From Stygiolobus sp037389425 (GTDB taxonomy: Archaea; Thermoproteota; Thermoprotei_A; Sulfolobales; Sulfolobaceae), in the NCBI RefSeq assembly GCF_037389425.1, contig NZ_JBBHKR010000033.1:1-6021 (forward strand): DNA of 6,021 nucleotides. The letters are read 5' to 3'. Shown piece by piece: positions 5,882 to 6,021 of this stretch. Below the pieces are notes generated by a model that made no database searches, was not told the origin of the DNA, and was given only the letters and a program-made list of their open reading frames with translations. The first letter of the stretch is position 1. Each line of letters begins with the position of its first letter. Both the position numbers and the translations under genes were made by a program.

Positions 5882-6021
5882 ACTGTGTCTCCACCCCTCC
5901 TGTTTTAACTGTAACTGCTTCTGGGTTGATACTGCAAATTGGACTTCACAAACGAGTTTTTGGAGCCAGAAGATTATAAAAACTACTATCTTTTTGCTTG
6001 ATGTTTAAGTAAATAAGTCTT
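5882..6021. other. Right-hand end without a credible complete gene; short broken frames
   Basis: Only short frames are present. On the minus strand 5945-5880 encodes SPICSINPEAVTVKTGGVETQ and a stop, with an in-frame TGA just upstream (5948-5946). On the plus strand TTG at 5939 encodes a 20-residue acidic, aromatic peptide ending at 6001. Neither has a ribosome site. The minus frame looks somewhat like a protein C-terminus and could be a degenerate gene remnant; a chance frame is equally possible. Confidence 0.3.

Noticed and set aside
5973..6003. TATAAAA (5975-5981) with an ATG 26 bases on at 6001, as promoter of a rightward leaderless gene
   Set aside because: The ATG frame ends after three codons (MFK then TAA); no gene can be seen before the window edge.

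Overview
The window looks like part of a chromosome of a thermoacidophilic crenarchaeon of the order Sulfolobales (Sulfolobus, Acidianus or Metallosphaera type). The base composition is AT-rich, AGG/AGA is the usual Arg codon, the ribosome binding sites are of the GGTGA type, and promoters have archaeal TATA boxes about 26 bases before the start. The gene set is the Sox terminal quinol oxidase, which is characteristic of this order. Genus and species cannot be fixed from this window.

Minus strand, positions 3410 down to 1: soxA (oxidase subunit II, CuA ligands absent), soxB (haem-copper oxidase subunit I, all metal-binding His present) and soxC (cytochrome b-like diquinol subunit, cut by the left edge after 438 codons). 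They are packed as an operon: soxA and soxB abut with no gap, and soxB and soxC overlap by 8 bases. By family knowledge the complex oxidises caldariella-type quinol and reduces oxygen to water, combining a bc1-like cytochrome b with a cytochrome oxidase core. A soxD gene, if present, would lie beyond the left edge.

Positions 3411-3658 form a very AT-rich divergent control region with a TATA-like box facing each way, an imperfect inverted repeat and a short direct repeat.

Plus strand, positions 3659-4946: soxL (Rieske iron-sulfur protein with a membrane anchor), a 35-residue single-helix membrane peptide and a 63-residue two-helix membrane protein. Their spacing (4 bases, then 0) marks a translationally coupled operon. 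The Rieske protein would serve the quinol-oxidising site of SoxC; the two small proteins are candidate accessory subunits.

Positions 4947-5848 hold two tandem four-helix membrane proteins that look like an old duplication: the helices align, each has a His in helix 2 and an Asp-Pro before helix 4, and each is preceded by its own T6-AA TATA box. I do not recognise the family; it is the least explained part of the window. Positions 5849-6021 hold a poly-T termination region and a stretch with only short, broken reading frames.

The main points for a second look are the missing ATG of soxA (an ATA start or a frameshift), the two tiny membrane genes behind soxL, and the tandem four-helix pair.
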